Origin: Paludibacter sp. UBA5753
GTDB lineage: Bacteria; Bacteroidota; Bacteroidia; Bacteroidales; Paludibacteraceae
Length of the DNA: 31,685 bases
NCBI GenBank assembly: GCA_002427615.1
Contig: DIFH01000012.1
Span: forward strand, 18,641-50,325
Direction: 5' to 3'
The stretch's first letter is position 1. Every line of letters begins with the position of its first letter. Made by a program: the position numbers and the translations under genes. Below the pieces are notes generated by a model. The model was not told the origin of the DNA. It worked only from the letters and a program-made list of their open reading frames with translations, and made no database searches. Below, piece by piece: positions 15,962-25,538 of the stretch.

Positions 15962-16672
15962 ATGAAGAAAATTAAACTCTTTAGCCTATTATTGGCATTT
16001 TTGCTTATTGCTCCTGTTTATGCAGAAGTTTATACTACAACTGAAAAAATGAGTCCCGTAAAAGACTCGTACGTTAAGTTTGATGTGGCTGATGTAGCTG
16101 TTCACGGAGGTGAGACCACAATAGTAGTCAAATATAATGGATCGGAATTCAACACAAGTAGCAGACAGGGTTTGTTTGAATATGATTTTACACCATATTT
16201 AAATGATCTGTCTAAAATTTCCAGTCTCAATTTTTGTGTCCGTGCTTCAAGTTTTTACCCCTCAACCTCTGAGCCACAAGACTTGGAATTGAAGGTTCAA
16301 AAAGTAATCGGCTTTACTTTTACTGAAAGCCAGACAAATGATGTAGTAAGTACTAATTATACCGATGCCTTTGCCGTTACAACTGAGGATATAGGAAGTG
16401 TTCCTCTTCCTTCAGACAAAAACTATACAGCTCTGGAATTTTTGATTCCAATTGATGTAACCAAAGTACTGGCTGGTGTAACAGCCCAAAATCCTAAAGT
16501 TGTGTTCTCTATAAAAATCACGTCTGCTTCATCAGGACTTTCTCCACTCAGTATTGCATCCAGAGAAAATGCCGATCCTTCTTTAAGACCATATATTCAA
16601 GTTGGGTTAACTTCTGTTCAACCATATACTGTTACTTCAATTTCAGATCCGATTAAGGATACTTATTTTTAG
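15962..16672 (+). CDS. Secreted DNRLRE/CBM96-like protein, N-terminal half ending at an in-frame amber
   Basis: 236 residues with a signal peptide (MKKIKLFSLLLAFLLIAPVY, cleavage likely after A21). The mature part is one beta-rich module in the DNRLRE/CBM96 style: VKDSYVKFDVADVAVHGG near its start, then SSRQGLFEYDFTPYLNDL, ending PSLRPYIQVGL. Such modules bind polysaccharide or pack onto enzymes at the cell surface. A second copy begins at once (DPIKDTYF) and is cut by TAG at 16670-16672; the same frame then stays open to 17431. In the first copy the aligned position (DSYVK) is lysine, so a single AAG to TAG change explains the stop. It is therefore probably the front of one 489-residue protein rather than a gene of its own. 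Confidence 0.7.
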   Translation: MKKIKLFSLLLAFLLIAPVYAEVYTTTEKMSPVKDSYVKFDVADVAVHGGETTIVVKYNGSEFNTSSRQGLFEYDFTPYLNDLSKISSLNFCVRASSFYPSTSEPQDLELKVQKVIGFTFTESQTNDVVSTNYTDAFAVTTEDIGSVPLPSDKNYTALEFLIPIDVTKVLAGVTAQNPKVVFSIKITSASSGLSPLSIASRENADPSLRPYIQVGLTSVQPYTVTSISDPIKDTYF

Positions 16673-17431
16673 AATACAACAAATGTAAGTGTTTATGGGG
16701 CTGATGATTTGGCGATGCTTAAAGCTTTAAGCGGTACATCTATGAGACAAGCCGTTATTCAGTTTGATTTTACTTCTTACTTAACTCAACTTTCGTCAGC
16801 ACGAAATGTCAATCTTGGATTGAATATCGATTTTACTGGGAGTAATACAGATTTATTGTATAGTTTAATCAGTGTTTATACTGCTGCCGGAGTAAGTTTT
16901 ACAGAAGCAATGACAAGTGATGAAGTTGTGAGCGCATACAATGCAAAAACGAGTGAAACATTTTTAGGTACAAAAGCTATCTCAATGAGTCCAACACCAA
17001 CCACGCCTGCTGATTATTTTTTCGAGTTGGATAAAACAGAGTTAGTTGCAGCTGTGACTGCTAATCCGATAATTACATTTATAATAAAATCTGTAAAGTC
17101 GCCGGGTGGATTATATCGGATTGCAACCAAAGAGAATACTACACGTACCCATCCATTTATACAAATTGTTGCAAATCCCTCTAGTACAACAGACATAGAA
17201 TCAACAGAAAGTACACAAAAATCGATATTAAGAACTGGTAACGATTTAAATATCGGTGGTCTGGGTAATAACACTGAAATTAAAATATTTAATGTCGTTG
17301 GGCAATTATTGTATACAGGAAAAACTTCTTCGGGAAGTATTGTAGTTCCGATACAATCTAATTGGGATAGGTTATTGTTGGTCAGTGTTAGAGACGAAAA
17401 AGGGAATAAAACCATTAAGATACATAATTAA
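16673..17431 (+). pseudogene. C-terminal half of the same DNRLRE/CBM96-like protein, with T9SS sorting tail
   Basis: The frame continues directly after the amber codon. It completes the second module (NTTNVSVYGADDLAMLKALS, then RQAVIQFDFTSYLTQLSSAR, ending THPFIQIVANPS), which mirrors the first copy segment by segment. The last 80 or so residues (GNDLNIGGLGNNTEIKIFNV, then VGQLLYTGK, ending GNKTIKIHN) look like a T9SS type-A sorting domain. The only internal initiator is a TTG at 16709, inside a beta strand and without a signal peptide, so this half could not be exported alone. It needs stop-codon readthrough, or is dead. A clean terminator follows. Confidence 0.7.
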
Positions 17432-17466
17432 ATTAATATAATTAAACTCTTTTGATTATAAGGAAT

Positions 17467-17501
17467 AAAAGTTCGATATATGAACAATGTATCGAACTTT
17501 T
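17467..17501 (+). terminator. Hairpin terminator after the DNRLRE-like gene
   Basis: AAAAGTTCGATA (17467-17478) pairs perfectly with TATCGAACTTTT (17490-17501), a 12-bp stem with an 11-base loop whose right arm ends in a T-run. It lies 35 nt after the stop and could work in both directions. Confidence 0.7.
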
Positions 17502-17568
17502 AATTTCAATCACTAAGTATTACATTTATTAAAGATTGTAATAAACATTTTTATTAAAAACATAAATC

Positions 17569-18390
17569 ATGAAAGAAATATATATATTTTATTTTTCATT
17601 TATTATATTTTTTATTTTTTCAAACCCGCTTTATTCGCAAATATCTCCTAAAATTAGAGAAATTTCAAAGATAACAGTGCCGAAAGAAAATTTTCACCTC
17701 TATCTTTTAATTGGTCAATCAAATATGGCAGGTAGAGGTCTTGTAGAGCCACAGGATACAGTTGGAAACAATAGAATCCTGCGATTAAATCGAGATGGAG
17801 ATTGGGATATAGCGAAAAATCCCATTCATTTTGATAAAAAAGAGGCAGGAGTGGGTCCGGGACTATCGTTTGCTCAAGAAATGCCTGATAGCAACAATAA
17901 CGTAATTATCGGATTGATACCATGTGCTGCCGGAGGTTCAGGTATAGATTTTTGGTTACAGGATTCATTTTGGGAACAAACAAAAACATTTCCTTATAAT
18001 AATACCTTGCTGAGGGTCAAACTAGCTATGAAGTCAGGAACATTGAAAGGTATACTTTGGCATCAGGGAGAAGCAGATTGCTCAAAAGAGAAGTCGGCAG
18101 AGTATAAAGATAAATTAGTGCGATTGGTAGAAAAGCTCAGAAAAGAGTTTGGAATCCCAGATTTAGTCTTTGTTGCAGGAGAACTTCCTGATTTTAATGG
18201 CTGTTCAAAAACATTTAATTCTAATTTTTATGAAGCAAAGAAAGAATTGCAATATTTTGACGTTGTTTCTGCTTCCGGTTTTACTTCCTTAAGCGATGGA
18301 TTGCATATAGATGCGAAATCGCAACGGGAATTTGGGAAGCGGTATGCCATTAAAATGAAAGCAATTATTCAAAAACAAATCGAAAAATAA
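17569..18390 (+). CDS. SASA-domain carbohydrate acetylesterase (CE6-like)
   Basis: A 273-residue SGNH-fold esterase with an N-terminal signal sequence (hydrophobic residues 5-22, cleavage near YSQ). Block I is LLIGQSNMAGRG with nucleophile S51. Then come IGLIPCAAGGSGIDFWLQD, GILWHQGEADCS, and the catalytic Asp/His pair in SDGLHID (D243, H246). This order is typical of the DUF303/SASA family that includes CE6 acetylxylan esterases. It likely removes acetyl groups from a plant polysaccharide in the periplasm or at the surface; no T9SS tail is present. It heads a run of same-strand carbohydrate genes after the terminator at 17.5 kb. Confidence 0.85.
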   Translation: MKEIYIFYFSFIIFFIFSNPLYSQISPKIREISKITVPKENFHLYLLIGQSNMAGRGLVEPQDTVGNNRILRLNRDGDWDIAKNPIHFDKKEAGVGPGLSFAQEMPDSNNNVIIGLIPCAAGGSGIDFWLQDSFWEQTKTFPYNNTLLRVKLAMKSGTLKGILWHQGEADCSKEKSAEYKDKLVRLVEKLRKEFGIPDLVFVAGELPDFNGCSKTFNSNFYEAKKELQYFDVVSASGFTSLSDGLHIDAKSQREFGKRYAIKMKAIIQKQIEK

Positions 18391-18452
18391 AAAAGAATCC
18401 TATACACACCAGCAAAATATAAAATAATTACATATATTTAGAATTAACAATC

Positions 18453-20447
18453 ATGAGAACAAACAGACTATCAGGTTTCTATATAATTTTACTAACATTG
18501 TTGCCCCTGTTATCATACGCACAAATTAAACTTCCCCATATTTTTAGTGATGATATGGTCATTCAGCGCGATAAACCAATAGAAATATGGGGCACCACAA
18601 CTAAGCCGAAACCATTTACAGTCTCATTCGCAGGAGTAAATATGACAGTAAAACCACAGAAGGATGGAAATTGGTCAGTTGAGTTTCCTGCAATGAAAGC
18701 AGGAGGTCCATATCAAATGAAATTTCAAACTGATACTGTATTTAATCTGAATAATATTTTGATTGGGGACATTTGGATTTGTTCCGGACAATCTAATATG
18801 GAATTCTCTATGAAAGATGTATATAATTCGGCTTACGAATTATCGAAAGCAAATAATTCGAACATCCGAAGTTTTAGAGTTCCAAAAGAATTGTCAGGAG
18901 TTCCCCATTCTGATTTTTCTTCTGGGAAATGGTCAGTTGCAACTTCTGAAGATGTTGCAAATACTTCGGCCGTAGCATATTTTTTTGCTAAAAATATTTA
19001 TGAATCAGAGAATGTTCCTATCGGAATTATTTGTACCTACTGGGGTGGTTCTCCTATCGAATCATGGACAAGCTTACAAAGCATAGGTCAGCATCCTGAT
19101 TTTTCGAAACAGGTAGAAGACTTTATTGCGTTACAAAAAACCGACGATTCATTCAACTCTCAGCAGAAATGTTACAGCGAATTATTTTATCAATGGCAGA
19201 AAGAAATAAAAGAAACTGACCCGGGCTATATTGAAAAATGGTATCTACCAAACTATAATTCAGCAGGGTGGAAAATTTTAAATGCTCCTGGTTATTGGGA
19301 GTACAATGGCTTGCCAAATTATGATGGAGTGGTATGGCTTCGAAAGGAAATAAATATTCCTCCTTTTATGGCAAAGAAAGCTTTGTTGTTAAACTTAGGA
19401 TTCTTGAGCAATTATGATGATACATGGTTTAATGGAGTAAAAGTAGGTTCTGTTTCGTATGATGGAGGAAGGCGTATTTATAAAATTCCCGGTACAGAGG
19501 TACATGAAGGTGAAAATACAATTGCTATAAGGCTGGAAAATACATCAGGTAATGGAGGTTTTATTTCTTTAAAAGAAAGCGATCTTTTTATTCGGGAAAT
19601 GACTGGAGCACAGGTTCTTAGCATTCCTCTTGCAGGGAAATGGTTGTATAAACCTTCAATGAAACTGAATGACTATCCGTCAAAGCCCAAAGATAAATTA
19701 GGTATCAATACGCCGTCAACTCTTTATAATGCAATGATTGCTCCATTAACAAAATTGTCAATAAAGGGTTTTATCTGGTATCAGGGAGAATCTAATTCCT
19801 GGCGTGCATATCAATATCGTAGCTTATTTCCATTGATGATAAACGATTGGCGAAAACAATTTAATCAGGGTGATATTCCCTTTTTATTTGTTCAGTTAGC
19901 AGGTTATTCGGGAATAACAAAAGATCCGATTGAGAGCACATGGGCAGAATTAAGGGAAGCTCAAACTATGACATTAAGTTTACCTCAAACAGGAATGGCG
20001 GTTGCAATTGATATTGGAAATCCGTTTGATGTACACCCAACCAATAAACAGGAAGTCGGACGAAGGTTGGCTCTTGAAGCTCAACGAATTGTTTACGGAA
20101 AGCCAGAATTAAAATCTTCTCCGTTGTATAAAGGCTCAGAATTTAAAGGAAATAAGATAATTATCAGTTTTTCTAATGTGGAAAACGGACTGATAAGTAC
20201 AGGTGAAAAATTAGGTGGTTTTGCTATTGCAGATAGTACTAAAAAGTTTAGATGGGCTGATGCCAGAATAGATAAAAATAATGTTGTTGTTTGGAGCGAT
20301 AAAATAAAGAAACCTGTAGCAGTTCGTTACGGATGGACAGGTGCACCGATTGAAAGCAACGATGCAAATTTATATAATAAAGAAGGACTGCCGGTTTCTC
20401 CTTTTAGAACTGATGATTGGGAATGCTTTACACGAAATAATAAGTAA
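18453..20447 (+). CDS. Sialate-O-acetylesterase-like / CE20-like esterase with inserted jelly-roll domain
   Basis: A 664-residue exported esterase. After a signal peptide (cleavage near SYAQ) comes a small beta domain (IFSDDMVIQRDKPIEIWG). The SGNH block IWICSGQSNMEFSM then gives nucleophile S114, followed by CTYWGGSPIESW. Residues about 250-395 are a beta-galactosidase-like jelly-roll insertion (GVVWLRKEINIPPF, GFLSNYDDTWFNGVKVG, GENTIAIRLENTSG). The SGNH fold then resumes (GFIWYQGESNSWRAYQYRSL) with the Asp/His pair in NPFDVHPTNKQEVG. This split architecture is found in sialate O-acetylesterases and in family CE20, where a xyloglucan acetylesterase is described. With GH74 nearby, xyloglucan deacetylation is a reasonable inference; sialate is the alternative. 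Confidence 0.85.
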   Translation: MRTNRLSGFYIILLTLLPLLSYAQIKLPHIFSDDMVIQRDKPIEIWGTTTKPKPFTVSFAGVNMTVKPQKDGNWSVEFPAMKAGGPYQMKFQTDTVFNLNNILIGDIWICSGQSNMEFSMKDVYNSAYELSKANNSNIRSFRVPKELSGVPHSDFSSGKWSVATSEDVANTSAVAYFFAKNIYESENVPIGIICTYWGGSPIESWTSLQSIGQHPDFSKQVEDFIALQKTDDSFNSQQKCYSELFYQWQKEIKETDPGYIEKWYLPNYNSAGWKILNAPGYWEYNGLPNYDGVVWLRKEINIPPFMAKKALLLNLGFLSNYDDTWFNGVKVGSVSYDGGRRIYKIPGTEVHEGENTIAIRLENTSGNGGFISLKESDLFIREMTGAQVLSIPLAGKWLYKPSMKLNDYPSKPKDKLGINTPSTLYNAMIAPLTKLSIKGFIWYQGESNSWRAYQYRSLFPLMINDWRKQFNQGDIPFLFVQLAGYSGITKDPIESTWAELREAQTMTLSLPQTGMAVAIDIGNPFDVHPTNKQEVGRRLALEAQRIVYGKPELKSSPLYKGSEFKGNKIIISFSNVENGLISTGEKLGGFAIADSTKKFRWADARIDKNNVVVWSDKIKKPVAVRYGWTGAPIESNDANLYNKEGLPVSPFRTDDWECFTRNNK

Positions 20448-20647
20448 TGAAGTAATTTCAATTAAACCAATTTATTGCCTAATTATTTTACAATTATAAA
20501 AAATGTAACTTGCTGACTATTTTCACTTACAAGGTTGTAGAGTTTATGTCTCAATTCAAAATCTGATTTGTTGATTTTCTTGTTTGAAATAATAGCATCT
20601 TATAATTTGTAACATGTTTAATTAATGTTAAAATAAATAATATTGAT

Positions 20648-21376
20648 ATGAAAAACCATTTTTTTTCCCTTATTCTCATGCTTTCTTGTCTGAATACATT
20701 TAGTATTTCATCCCAAGACTCCATTCGAATACAAGATTGTCTGGTTGTATCCAGAACTGATGAAACTCAATGGATAAGACGTTTTCAAAAAGATATCGAC
20801 AAATATATTGATGAAAATAGGAAGCTAAAAGATAAATCATGTGATGTTCTTATTTTTGGAAGTTCCTCTATTAACAAGTGGACCAACATTTATAATGACC
20901 TAGCTCCTCTGAAGATCATTCGTCGTTCTTACGGTGGAGCAACAATACGAGATATGATTTATAACTACGATGTAATAGCACGTGGTTATAATCCCAAAAG
21001 TATTGTTTTATATGTTGAAAACGATATTAGTAGCGAAATAACAGTAGGAACTATATATGATTTGTTCAGAGTCTTTATTGTAAAAATAAAGCGAGATTAT
21101 CCACATGTCCCTTTTTATGTTATGTCCCTGAAACCCTCTCCTTTGAGAGAACCACTACTTAACAAAATGAACATGTTAAATATCTTGCTTGAAAATTATA
21201 CAAAAGAAACGAAAGGAGTGAATTACATTGATATATCAAAAGAAATGTATGATGGTAGTGGAAACGTAAGAAAAGACATATTTTTAGAAGATAATTTACA
21301 CATGAATCAAAAAGGATATGATATTTGGACCACTATTTTAAAACCCATATTAATGCAAAACAGCGATAACTATTAG
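20648..21376 (+). CDS. SGNH/GDSL-type hydrolase (putative esterase)
   Basis: A 242-residue exported protein with a signal sequence (FFSLILMLSCLNTFSISSQ). The SGNH blocks are visible: block I DVLIFGSSSINKW with S73 as likely nucleophile, block II RRSYGGATIRDM with the oxyanion Gly, block III VLYVENDIS with Asn, and block V EDNLHMNQKGYDIW with the Asp/His pair. The family includes many uncharacterised Bacteroidota carbohydrate esterases. It lacks a T9SS tail. It stands 200 nt after the CE20-like gene and 97 nt before GH3 on the same strand. It is the third esterase of the cluster; the substrate is unknown. Confidence 0.82.
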   Translation: MKNHFFSLILMLSCLNTFSISSQDSIRIQDCLVVSRTDETQWIRRFQKDIDKYIDENRKLKDKSCDVLIFGSSSINKWTNIYNDLAPLKIIRRSYGGATIRDMIYNYDVIARGYNPKSIVLYVENDISSEITVGTIYDLFRVFIVKIKRDYPHVPFYVMSLKPSPLREPLLNKMNMLNILLENYTKETKGVNYIDISKEMYDGSGNVRKDIFLEDNLHMNQKGYDIWTTILKPILMQNSDNY

Positions 21377-21473
21377 ATATCCTGTAATGTATTGACTATG
21401 ATTGTCAGTTGATAAGCAAATCTGATCACTTATTTAAGATTTCTATAATTATTAAAATAGAAAGTAATATCTT

Positions 21474-23780
21474 ATGACTTATTTTAAATATATATTTTTT
21501 TTAGCACTTACAACAGTTTTATTCTCATTTAAAACACAGGAAAAAAAACTCTATCTTGATCCGAAGCAACCTGTTGAGAAACGTGTTACCGATTTAATGA
21601 AGCGTATGACCATTGAAGAAAAAGTTGGGCAAATGTGTCAATTTGTCGGACTTGAACACATAAAAATGGCACAACAGAATATTAAAGAGGAAGATTTGAA
21701 TAAAAACTCTGCATTAGGATTTTATCCAGGGGTTAGTATTGCGGATATAAAACAAATGATCCGGGATGGTAAAATTAGTTCATTCTTGCATGTTCTTGGT
21801 AGTAAAGAAGCGAATGAATTGCAAGAACTTGCGCAGGAAAGCCGTCTGAAAATACCTTTTATTATTGGAATTGATGCCATTCATGGTACAGGGTTAGTTG
21901 ATGGATCAACAATCTATCCCACCAGTATTGGACAGGCTTCGATGTTTGATCCTGCATTAGTAGAAGAAATCTGTCGACAGACTGCACTTGAAATGAGAGC
22001 AACAGGATCTCAGTGGACTTTTAATCCTAATGTAGAAGTTGCAAGAGATCCACGTTGGGGTCGCGTGGGAGAGACCTTCGGCGAAGATCCCTATCTTGTT
22101 TCTGTACTTGGCGCTGCATCAGTTCGTGGATATCAAGGAAATGATTTTTCAAAAAATGAAAATGTATTGGCTTGCGCAAAACACTTTGTTGCAAGTAGCG
22201 AACCTGTCAACGGAATAAATTGGGCTCCAGCAGATCTTTCGGAGCGAACATTACGCGAAACATTCTTTCCTCCTTTCAAATCGGCAATCGATGCAGGCGT
22301 ATATAGTGTAATGACAGCACACAATGAGCTCAATGGTATTCCTTGTCACTCAAATGACTGGCTCATGAAAGATATTTTACGTAATGAAATGAAATTTAAA
22401 GGATTTATAGTAAGTGATTGGATGGATGTTAAACGTATAAATGTCTTTCATCGTACTGCTGTTGATTATAAAGACGCTTCCTTACAAGCAGTAAATGCAG
22501 GATTAGATATGAATATGCACGGTCCTGAATTTTACCAAAATGTCATTGACCTTTTACGTGAAAAGAAACTGTCGGAAGAACGTATCAACGAATCTTGCAG
22601 AAGAATTCTGGAAGTTAAATTCAGACTAGGGCTGTTTGAGAATCCTTTTACTAATGAGACATCAGCTTCAAAAACTCTATTTAATAAAAATCATCAAAAG
22701 ACAGCCCTTGAAGCTGCCCGTAAATCAATTGTTCTACTTGTGAATAATGGCATTTTACCCCTTTCGGAGAAAAAATATAAAAAAGTACTTGTTACAGGGA
22801 CTAATGCCGACAATCAAACTATTCTGGGTGATTGGGCTTATATTCAACCTTATGACAATGTGACGACTGTCTTGGAGGGTCTTAAACAAACTGCTCCGGA
22901 AACCCAATTTACATTCTTAGATCAAGGCTGGAACTTGCGAAAAATGAGTAAAGATAAAATTACGCAAGCAGTAGAAATTGCACGCAGTTCTGATTTAGCA
23001 ATTGTAGTAGTAGGTGAAAATTCTTTACGGGAGAATTGGATGGAAAAAACATGTGGTGAGGAAACTGACCGCTCGGATATAAATCTAGTTGGACTGCAGG
23101 AAGATTTGGTTGAATATATAAAAGCAACAGGTGTTCCAACTATTGTTATACTTGTTAATGGACGTCAAATAGGTGTAGAATGGATTGCCGACAATGTGGA
23201 TGCTTTGATTGAAGCGTGGGAACCCGGAAGTTTTGGCGGGCAGGCACTTGCAGAAATATTGTACGGGAAAGTTAATCCATCCGGAAAGTTACCAGTTACA
23301 ATTCCAAGAAATGTTGGTCAATTACAAATGGTTTATAACCGTAAACCAAGCATGTTTCGCCCATATGCAATAGGTGAAAGTTCTCCTCTTTTTAGTTTTG
23401 GATATGGTATGAGTTACACAAAATATACTTATTCAAATCTTGTAGTATCGCCGGACAAAATTTATAAAGAGGGAACAATTCAGGTTTCAGTTGATGTAAC
23501 AAATACAGGCGAAGTTGATGGAGAAGAAATTGTTCAGTTATATATCCGAGATGTTTATTCGAGTGCAACACGTCCTGTTAAGGAGTTGAAGGATTTTAAG
23601 CGATTGAGTCTTGCTAATGGACAGAAAAAAACAGTTGCTTTTGCTGTGCCCACTCAAAAACTTGCTTTTTATGATAAAAATATGAAATGGGTAGTCGAAC
23701 CAGGGGATTTTGAAATAATGGTAGGAGGGTCTTCATTAGATAAAGATTTGCTAACTAATAAGATCAAGGTTGTTGATTAG
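21474..23780 (+). CDS. GH3 beta-glucosidase (BglX-like)
   Basis: A 768-residue exoglycosidase with an N-terminal hydrophobic signal (YIFFLALTTVLFS). The (alpha/beta)8 domain carries VARDPRWGRVGETFGEDPYL and CAKHFVASSEPV. The nucleophile is D315 in GFIVSDWMDV. The alpha/beta sandwich follows (IVLLVNNGILPLS, VVVGENSLRENWMEKTCGEE, with the acid/base Glu near GEETDRSDI), and a C-terminal fibronectin-III-like domain (SVDVTNTGEVDGEEIVQLYI). Length equals that of periplasmic BglX enzymes. It should remove glucose or a similar residue from the non-reducing ends of oligosaccharides released by an endo-enzyme such as the GH74-like protein. There is no T9SS tail, so a periplasmic site is expected. Confidence 0.93.
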   Translation: MTYFKYIFFLALTTVLFSFKTQEKKLYLDPKQPVEKRVTDLMKRMTIEEKVGQMCQFVGLEHIKMAQQNIKEEDLNKNSALGFYPGVSIADIKQMIRDGKISSFLHVLGSKEANELQELAQESRLKIPFIIGIDAIHGTGLVDGSTIYPTSIGQASMFDPALVEEICRQTALEMRATGSQWTFNPNVEVARDPRWGRVGETFGEDPYLVSVLGAASVRGYQGNDFSKNENVLACAKHFVASSEPVNGINWAPADLSERTLRETFFPPFKSAIDAGVYSVMTAHNELNGIPCHSNDWLMKDILRNEMKFKGFIVSDWMDVKRINVFHRTAVDYKDASLQAVNAGLDMNMHGPEFYQNVIDLLREKKLSEERINESCRRILEVKFRLGLFENPFTNETSASKTLFNKNHQKTALEAARKSIVLLVNNGILPLSEKKYKKVLVTGTNADNQTILGDWAYIQPYDNVTTVLEGLKQTAPETQFTFLDQGWNLRKMSKDKITQAVEIARSSDLAIVVVGENSLRENWMEKTCGEETDRSDINLVGLQEDLVEYIKATGVPTIVILVNGRQIGVEWIADNVDALIEAWEPGSFGGQALAEILYGKVNPSGKLPVTIPRNVGQLQMVYNRKPSMFRPYAIGESSPLFSFGYGMSYTKYTYSNLVVSPDKIYKEGTIQVSVDVTNTGEVDGEEIVQLYIRDVYSSATRPVKELKDFKRLSLANGQKKTVAFAVPTQKLAFYDKNMKWVVEPGDFEIMVGGSSLDKDLLTNKIKVVD

Positions 23781-23939
23781 ATCATATCATTTCACTTGTC
23801 GTACAAAAGTAAAAATATTGTCGAATTAGCTCAAAGTCTAGAAATTGATATAAAGTAGTCAGGGTATTATTCTGAACTTAAAATAACAATTGATCTAAAG
23901 AAAACTATTTATTAAAAAACTCAATAAAAATTGAATTTA

Positions 23940-25292
23940 ATGAAAATATTAAGGAAAATCACATTAGTAATATCTTGTATTATAATATGTAATGCTTCAG
24001 TTAAGGCTCAAGCTAAGAATATAATTTCACCAAGTGATATATATATTCAATACATGGGCAGAATTGACTTTTCAAATCCTGAAAAGCCTTTGTTTGCATA
24101 TCCAAATGTTACAATAAAAGCTAAATTTGAAGGTACATCAATTGATGTGATGATTCAAAATTATAAGGGTTCCAGTTTTAGTGCAAACTATTTTGTTTCC
24201 ATTATCGATGGCGGAACCCCTATAAAATTTATAGTTACATCGGAACAGCAAATATATTCGATTGCTCAAAATTTAAGTGCCGGGCAACACACAATAGAAA
24301 TTGTAAAGGTTACTGAATCGTATTGTGGTGAATGTGAATTTCTGGGTTTTCAAATTGATAATAGTGCAAAGCTTCTTCCTCCGGAGGCATTACCGGATCT
24401 TAAAATTGAATTTATTGGAAATTCAATCACATGTGGTTATGGTATTGAAGGCAGTGGACAGCCTCAACCAGCTTGCGATAACAGTTATAAAGCTTATGCC
24501 GCTGTAACCGCCAAACAACTGAATGCCCAATTTTACACAACAAGCTATTCTGGGATTGGCGTTGTAAGTGGTTTTGCACCATTTCTAATGAGGCAAATGT
24601 ACAACAGGACTATAGCTATCACAACTTATAAGCCATTTCCGTTAAATAACATTTGGGATTCTACTAAGTTCATACCTGATATCATTGTAATTGCGCTGGG
24701 AACAAATGATTATAATACAGGATTGAAAAATGGAACAATAACAGTTGATGCTTTTAAATCAGGTTATGCAGATTTAGTTTCGCAGATTCGAATGGTATAT
24801 CCAAATGCGCATATCATATGTACAAATAGCCCTATGGTTACTGATCCAAAATTGAACGTTAATATTAGCACTGTTGTAACAGATTTTATAAACACAGGGG
24901 ACAAAAAAATGCACTATTTTTCCTTCTCATATATGTCGGGAGGTGGCTACAATTGGCATCCTGGTGTGGAAGATGGTCAGACAAATGCTAAACAATTAGC
25001 TGATTATATTAGAACAATATTGTCTTCAACTTCTATTAGTGATGTTAGAGTGAATAAAGATAATCTTTCAATATTTCCAAATCCGGCTCAAAAATATATA
25101 AATATTAAAAGTACTGTAAATACAGATTTTATTGAAATATCGGATATGTCAGGAATGATTATTAAAAGAATCAAGGTTTCACTGCCAGGGGAGGTTAATA
25201 TGGATATTTCTCAACTAAATAAAGGGATTTACATATTATCTACAATAGATGAAAATAACTTAAAAATCACGAAGAAAATATGTAAATTGTAA
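23940..25292 (+). CDS. CE2-like acetylesterase with T9SS sorting domain
   Basis: About 450 residues from ATG 23940; a TTG at 23931 is in frame but the signal peptide starts at 23940 (KILRKITLVISCIIICNASV). Residues about 30-145 form a jelly-roll accessory domain (AGQHTIEIVKVTES). The SGNH domain then shows IEFIGNSITCGYG with S162, TTSYSGIGVVSG, IIVIALGTNDYN and the His in YNWHPG. No Asp precedes that His at the usual spacing, which fits the Ser-His dyad described for CE2. The last 80 residues (LSIFPNPAQKYINIKS ... LNKGIYILS, KITKKICKL) are a clear T9SS type-A sorting domain, so the enzyme should be exported by the GldKLMN system. Confidence 0.88.
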   Translation: MKILRKITLVISCIIICNASVKAQAKNIISPSDIYIQYMGRIDFSNPEKPLFAYPNVTIKAKFEGTSIDVMIQNYKGSSFSANYFVSIIDGGTPIKFIVTSEQQIYSIAQNLSAGQHTIEIVKVTESYCGECEFLGFQIDNSAKLLPPEALPDLKIEFIGNSITCGYGIEGSGQPQPACDNSYKAYAAVTAKQLNAQFYTTSYSGIGVVSGFAPFLMRQMYNRTIAITTYKPFPLNNIWDSTKFIPDIIVIALGTNDYNTGLKNGTITVDAFKSGYADLVSQIRMVYPNAHIICTNSPMVTDPKLNVNISTVVTDFINTGDKKMHYFSFSYMSGGGYNWHPGVEDGQTNAKQLADYIRTILSSTSISDVRVNKDNLSIFPNPAQKYINIKSTVNTDFIEISDMSGMIIKRIKVSLPGEVNMDISQLNKGIYILSTIDENNLKITKKICKL

Positions 25293-25538
25293 ATATTTTT
25301 AAAATTGCATTAAAGGGTTTATAAAAGTGCAAGAGGATTAGAATTATCTTATCTCAGGTCTCATTTATTTGGCATCATTACCTTTATTTTAATCGCCGAA
25401 CTTCTTGTATAGTTTTAAAGTTATTTAAAATAATGTTGTGGCAAAAGAAAGTTGATAAAACATTGTTTTTTTTTGCTATTGTATCTTTAATTTTTTTTAA
25501 GGTACAGATCAAATATTTTATTGCTAAAGAATATTTTC

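Noticed and set aside
16670..16672. Genome-wide reassignment of TAG
   Set aside because: Other genes in the window (ending at 3267, 3868, 15176 and 21376) stop normally at TAG, so global recoding is not supported.
25293..25538. Possible small gene or RNA between the convergent CE2-like gene and the sensor
   Set aside because: AT-rich spacer with homopolymer runs only; no open frame, -7 box with a product, or strong hairpin was found.
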